Origin: Pseudomonas taeanensis MS-3
GTDB taxonomy: Bacteria > Pseudomonadota > Gammaproteobacteria > Pseudomonadales > Pseudomonadaceae
DNA: 64,000 nt
Assembly: GCF_000498575.2 (NCBI RefSeq)
Contig: NZ_AWSQ01000004.1
Coordinates: 139,527 to 203,526 of the forward strand
Reading direction: 5' to 3'
Below are positions 63,603 through 64,000 of the stretch, one piece after another. The position numbers were made by a program, and so were the translations under genes. The notes beneath the pieces are model-generated. The model ran no database searches and was not told the origin of the DNA. It worked only from the letters and a program-made list of their open reading frames with translations. Within the stretch, counting starts at the first letter, position 1, and every line of letters starts with the position of its first letter.

Positions 63603-64000
63603 TCAGCTTCTGTAACTGTCCGGCACCTCATGGGCTACGAAGGCCCGCATATGCTCGAGGAACCGCTGGTGAAACTTCGAAAGCCGGGCCTGGGTGGGCA
63701 TCAGCATGCTGAAATCCATCTCGATCGCCGGCTCGAAAGCGCGAAACAGCACGCCCGTGCCGCGGTATTCCAGCGCGCTGATGGCATCCACCAGGGCGAC
63801 CCCGGCGCCCTGCTCGACGAACATGCACATGGGGATCGACAGTTGGGTCTCCAGGCGCAGTTCTCGCTCGACGTCGTGGGCGGCGAAAATCGCGTCGATA
63901 TGCTGGCGCGAGGCGATCGCCTGCGGGTAGGAGATGAAGGCCTCACCCTGCAGGTCCTCGGGCACTATCAGCGCCTTGTCCTGTAGACGATGGCCGACCG
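63603..64000 (-). CDS. LysR-family regulator, C-terminal part (runs off the window)
   Basis: At least 131 residues of an open frame that continues past the end of the window, so the N-terminal DNA-binding domain is not seen. The visible part fits a LysR effector-binding domain: LIVPEDLQGEAFISYPQ, then SIPMCMFVEQGAGVALVDA and LEYRGTGVLFRAFEP. The stop lies just beyond the repeat array. Target genes cannot be inferred. Confidence 0.8.
   Translation of the reverse strand, partial: VGHRLQDKALIVPEDLQGEAFISYPQAIASRQHIDAIFAAHDVERELRLETQLSIPMCMFVEQGAGVALVDAISALEYRGTGVLFRAFEPAIEMDFSMLMPTQARLSKFHQRFLEHMRAFVAHEVPDSYRS

Overview
The window looks like a chromosome segment of a Pseudomonas-type gammaproteobacterium. 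It is GC-rich and has strong Shine-Dalgarno sites. Its gene neighbourhoods are typical of the genus: azoreductase with a divergent LysR gene, a PutA without the DNA-binding domain next to PutP, and methyltransferase-cadR-cadA-DUF3703. There is no rRNA, tRNA, integrase, transposase or CRISPR array. All assignments come from reading the sequence and from knowledge of protein families; no database search was run.

Layout. 0-9.5 kb: hemerythrin-like protein, small haem-copper-oxidase-like membrane protein, two flavin-split-barrel proteins (one with GAF), lipoprotein, aldo/keto reductase, methyltransferase, a divergent class A penicillin-binding protein and an azoreductase. 9.7-14 kb: LysR regulator, BCCT transporter, VF530-type protein, 1-Cys peroxiredoxin. 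14-26.1 kb: a coherent catabolic locus. A LysR regulator sits upstream of a minus-strand operon in the order Rieske oxygenase, aldehyde dehydrogenase, fused rubredoxin-rubredoxin reductase, FAD amine-oxidase-like protein, cupin, MFS transporter, DddP-like M24 protein, followed by a BCCT transporter. The same 23-base LysR-type operator lies in front of the Rieske gene and in front of the BCCT gene. 26.2-32.5 kb: a degenerate-peroxiredoxin/2OG-dioxygenase fusion, putP and putA. 33.3-37.2 kb: a signalling trio (chemotaxis-like receptor, NIT-like protein, EAL phosphodiesterase) behind a possible attenuator, then a small conserved protein.

37.3-43.4 kb is an AT-richer island with a eukaryotic-like protein kinase, a large DUF4238/SEC-C protein, an Abi_C-domain protein and a small Cys-rich protein. 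It resembles a defence island. 43.4-52.9 kb: a second, longer put locus (PutA with an extra C-terminal domain, PutP, and a 32-residue one-helix protein), then a betaine-epimerase-like enolase-superfamily protein, an MDR dehydrogenase and a divergent LysR gene with a perfect palindromic operator. 53-62.4 kb: methyltransferase, cadmium/lead resistance (cadR, cadA, DUF3703), glycine-zipper lipoprotein, hypothetical protein, Mut7-C protein, Tat-exported multicopper oxidase and SCO-like protein. 62.4-63.5 kb: a tandem array of about 226-base units, each with a perfect DnaA box TTATCCACA and a second DnaA-like box in opposite orientation. The window ends inside a LysR gene.

How it fits together: betaine-type transporters, a Rieske oxygenase of the quaternary-amine type with its own electron donor, a flavin amine oxidase, an aldehyde dehydrogenase, a betaine epimerase homologue and two proline-degradation loci suggest a region devoted to using osmolytes, possibly proline betaine or a related onium compound, down to glutamate. 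The DddP-like protein raises DMSP or a related 3-onium-propionate as an alternative substrate. The most notable items are this locus, the DnaA-box array and the kinase/DUF4238/Abi_C island.
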